From NCBI GenBank assembly GCA_019321725.1, contig JAGSPU010000063.1, positions 1,302,001-1,366,000 on the forward strand: a DNA stretch of 64,000 nucleotides, given 5' to 3'. Below the pieces are notes generated by a model, which did no database searches, was not told the DNA's origin, and saw only the letters and a program-made list of their open reading frames with translations. Within the stretch, counting starts at the first letter, position 1; each line of letters starts with the position of its first letter. Shown here piece by piece: positions 60,969 to 64,000 of this stretch. Both the position numbers and the translations under genes were made by a program. This DNA comes from Paulownia fortunei. Taxonomy: Eukaryota; Streptophyta; Magnoliopsida; Lamiales; Paulowniaceae.

Positions 60969-62633
60969 TTAATTGGACATCACAGTGAAGCCATTGTATC
61001 TGGGCCTTGTTCTGTCTGGTGAAGGCCCTTCATCCATGGACTTCCTCTTGTTATTGTTGTTATTGGATTGTGCTGTTTGCTGTTGCTGTTGCTGTGATTG
61101 TGGTGTCTGTAATTGGATTTCTGATGCTTCTTCTGCTGATTCTTTATTTTCTTGCTTTTCCTGTTTTTCAGGCTTTTGAATATCCTTGCTTTTGGCTTTC
61201 ATCATATGGGGCATAAGCTTATTTACATCTGATAACCTCACTGGCTTCAGGAAAAATTCCTCTGCTCCTTCTTCTAAGCATCTGTGCATATGATCAACCA
61301 ACCAATTAGCATCAACCAATTCACACTAATAAGCATATTCAAGAAATACAAAAAAAAAATGCCAGTTATTTATGTTAATCACATTAAAATTAGTAGTATA
61401 TTGTAGGCAAGAATTGATTTTATGTGAATATAATTGAGCCCACATGCATGATAATTGGTAAATGTAAAATTCATTGTTTACCTGTTGATCCTTGAGGGAA
61501 CATTCTCAGAGGACATGATGACCACTGGTATGTTTCTCAGAAATGAAGATTCCTGTCAAATAAGAGGAAGCCCACATATTTACTAAAACTGATTTTAAGG
61601 TAGGTGCATACATGAAAAATCAGTGAAATTTTTTTCCCAGATATTTATTGCAAGTAGGTTACTACTAACATCATGATAAATACAAGAGATAGCAATAGGA
61701 TGAGCATGTGGAATTAGTAAATGTCCCATCAACATCTTATTACATAAATTAGGTGGGGGAAAGATTTTGCAAAGATTCATATTGATCTCAATTGATTGGC
61801 AAGAAAAGGACCCAATGTGGCCAAAGTTGTCAAGATACACCAAATCCAATGTATTGTTATAACCTTGGACTATATAAAATTTTGTCAGGGGCTATTTTGC
61901 CTGGAAAAAAAAAATCTGGGGTTTTGCTGGTTCTTCTTCTTCTTTTTTTTTTTTTTTCTTTTTTCACCAAAGGGGTTATTCTACAATGGTAATGGTCCAA
62001 GAATTTCTCCAAAAGAGATTAGTATGTAAAAAGAACTATGGCAAAAGGAGAAGCCAAAAATAAATAGATAAATTACCTTCATTTTCTTGAGCAAATCATA
62101 GCCTGTCATTCCAGGCATACAATAGTCTGTAATAACAAGATTTACTTCCACCTCCTGCAATAACCAGAAAATAAATGGAATTTTAAGACTGCTCAGAAAA
62201 GAAAAAAAAATAAAAAAACAGAATGACAACCTAAATAATCTAGAGCTTAAGCAATAAAACAAGTGAAAAGAAAAAGGCAAAGTTTACCTGATGATTTTTG
62301 GGAGAAACAAAAACTTCATTTGAGTTGCCTGTCTCAACTTCATTCCAACCAAGAAATTCTAAAGCTTTGCTACCAGAATCAACTGTAGTAACTGCCACAA
62401 GCAAATGCACAACATCCAGATATAAGCCACAAATTTATACCACCTTTTTAAGCAACCAAAAATCCAATGAAAGTCAGAACCCATTATTGAAATTCTTCCA
62501 CCTAATCATGAAAAGTAAAGTACTTACCTTGATAAGAAGAGGTCTTAAGAAGCCTCTCAATCAATTTTCTGTCAATCATGCTATCATCTACAGCTAAAAC
62601 ATGAAACTGAGCTTCTGCTGCTGCCATGCCCAT
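60969..62633 (-). CDS. Type-A cytokinin response regulator (ARR8/ARR9 group)
   Basis: Exons 62528-62633, 62288-62391, 62077-62154, 61482-61552 and 60969-61281 (672 nt, 223 residues) join in phase and are intact. Two ATGs begin [18 protein letters not shown]; the first is taken. The receiver domain is complete: acidic pair in [19 protein letters not shown], phospho-acceptor Asp in [18 protein letters not shown], Thr/Ser position in [15 protein letters not shown], and Lys in [20 protein letters not shown]. The short C-terminal tail has no GARP DNA-binding domain, so this is type A, a cytokinin-induced negative regulator that takes phosphate from AHP proteins. The tail carries a Q6 and an N5 run. 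ARR8/ARR9 are the Arabidopsis members at the matching chromosomal position (At2g41310/At3g57040, from memory). Confidence 0.94.
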
Positions 62634-63800
62634 TGCACCAATTTAATATAATCAAAGAAAGAATATGGAGCTGAAGAAGAATTGACAAGAAGAAGAAGAA
62701 AGAAAGAAAGGTAAGATAAATGAAAAAAGTTTGGTCCTTTTTCTAGAGTGGGGGGCTTGTATTGGTTTTGTCTTTGTTTTTCTAACAGTTGAGGAAGAGA
62801 AATGAAGATGAGCTATGTATTGAAATAAGTCCACCAAAATCCACAACCCACAAAGCAAGATCTGACCAGATTTCATCCAAAGATTTCCTCAAATTTTTCC
62901 AACTTGGAGTTGAATTAGAAGGCAAGCAATACAAGTTAACAAAAATGGTACTACCTAGCAGCAAAGAATAAAGAATAGCAGAAAACTAAATCTTGAACAT
63001 GGGGTCATGTATTTCTATATATATATATATGCATATGCATTGAATTGATTCTTTGTGGGGGGTTTTGAGGTTTTATATATCAAGGGAGAAAATTTTAAAA
63101 AAAAAGAAAAGAAAAAAGTTTTTGGGATTGAAAGCTAAAGGGGTTGGGGTTGGGGGGTGGGGGTTGAGTTTTGGGTTGTTAAGGGGGTCGTGGGCTCCCA
63201 CCAAAATCCTCCCAAGAGATACAGGTGATGTCAGCTATGGTGCTTTTTCCTGGTGTGAAATCATGTGCTCTTACCATATCTTGAGCAGGTGGGGAGTGGT
63301 GCAAAGAGAGGGCAATTTCTTTTGATTCCCTTTTAAGATTTGCTTCCCATGGCCATTCAATTGTGTGCCCCATGCATGTCTTAGTGCAATTTTTTTCTTT
63401 CTTTCTTTCTTTTTTCCCCCACTAATCAATTATCCAATATTATTAATTTAATATAAATTACCTAATTAAGTACTATACTATTTCCTTATCTAAAATTCTA
63501 ATCTTTCAATTTTTTTTGGCTCAATATGTATTTCAACTCTTGCCCTTTTCCATGTATGACCCCATTTTGATGTGCAATGATTTGTTGGTACTATGTAGGA
63601 TGGATGAGATTTTGCTGATTTTCTTTTTCTTTGAGGAGATCTTCAACTTTTTCTTTGATTGAGATTTCTACCCATCTTTGATGTGGAAAATTTTTTAGTT
63701 TCAACAAGTCTATGTGAATTCCCTTTTGAAAATCTGTTGCTTGGTAGAAAACATTTCTGGTGGAAGATTTTTCAAAACTATTGCAACGTGTCCTCGCTTT
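62634..63800 (-). promoter_or_regulatory. Promoter and leader of the type-A ARR gene
   Basis: Candidate type-B ARR core sites cluster at 62857-62886: AAGATCT, AGATTT and AAAGATTT within 30 bp. Further AGATCTT and AGATTTC sites lie near 63637 and 63661. A TA run at 63018-63034 could supply a TATA box. Type-B ARRs bind (A/G)GAT(T/C) cores and switch on type-A genes; their role here is inferred. No other gene is seen to the window end. Confidence 0.45.
63018..63034. repeat. Short (TA)n run
   Basis: Eight TA units upstream of the ARR start. Confidence 0.8.
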
Positions 63801-64000
63801 ACATGATTTTAATATTGAGCAAATGATTCTAATAGTGTAACAAAATATTTTAACACATTTTATAAGTTATTACAACTCATAAAATCTTTTTTTTTTTTTT
63901 TGCTGCCGAAACACTTTTTAAATAATTGTTTCAAAATAGTATCCATAATATTTTCAAAGTTGAATTTAAAAGATGAACTAAATTCTAAATATCAAATTTT

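Noticed and set aside
1..64000. tRNA, rRNA or CRISPR-like arrays
   Set aside because: No cloverleaf with a good B box, no rRNA sequence and no regularly spaced repeats were found by eye.

Overview
This window is nuclear DNA from a flowering plant, almost certainly a eudicot. Genes are intron-rich with GT-AG introns, intergenic DNA is AT-rich, and microsatellites are common. The proteins belong to plant-specific or plant-typical families: type-A response regulator, PLS-class PPR, plant mobile domain, Pol V subunit 5, and a TIGR01589 protein. Species cannot be fixed from sequence alone; asterid affinity is only an impression.

Layout, left to right: FIS1 mitochondrial fission factor (+, 5' end outside the window); a decayed augmin subunit 1 gene (-, 2720-4515); NRPE5 (-, 6478-9385); a glutaredoxin-like protein (-, 12675-13843); a mitochondrial E-type PPR gene (-, 17995-20028); a MAIN-LIKE plant-mobile-domain gene (+, 24779-27182, with a 2-kb 5'UTR intron); a probable 48-residue membrane microprotein (-, 29454-29600); condensin I subunit CAP-D2 (+, 32338-40434); chloroplast cystathionine beta-lyase (+, 42822-49617); a TIGR01589 plant protein (-, 52476-57051); and a type-A cytokinin response regulator of the ARR8/ARR9 group (-, 60969-62633).

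From memory of the Arabidopsis map, the order FIS1 - NRPE5 - glutaredoxin - microprotein - CAP-D2 - CBL - ARR matches At3g57090 down to At3g57040. AUG1 sits where its counterpart lies in the duplicated At2g4131x-4135x block. The window therefore looks like the less fractionated ancestral segment, with PPR, MAIN-like and TIGR01589 genes interspersed. The genes do not form one pathway; what they share is inherited linkage.

The most informative oddity is uneven coding integrity. FIS1 (as far as visible), NRPE5, PPR, the MAIN-like gene and ARR read through cleanly. AUG1 and CBL carry several frame-breaking indels each, and GRX, CAP-D2 and the TIGR01589 gene carry one or two each. Most in GRX, CAP-D2 and CBL are one-base, often homopolymer, changes and could be assembly errors. 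The 8-bp, ~5-bp and ~39-bp changes in AUG1 and the 7-bp deletion in CBL are harder to dismiss and suggest real gene loss, such as fractionation of a duplicate.

Intergenic DNA also holds at least seven independent tandem duplications of 45-110 bp, a 97-bp direct repeat flanking a TIR/MITE-like element, and clusters of site II (TGGGCY) promoter elements upstream of NRPE5, the MAIN-like gene and CAP-D2. No CRISPR array, rRNA, recognisable tRNA or intact autonomous transposon was seen.
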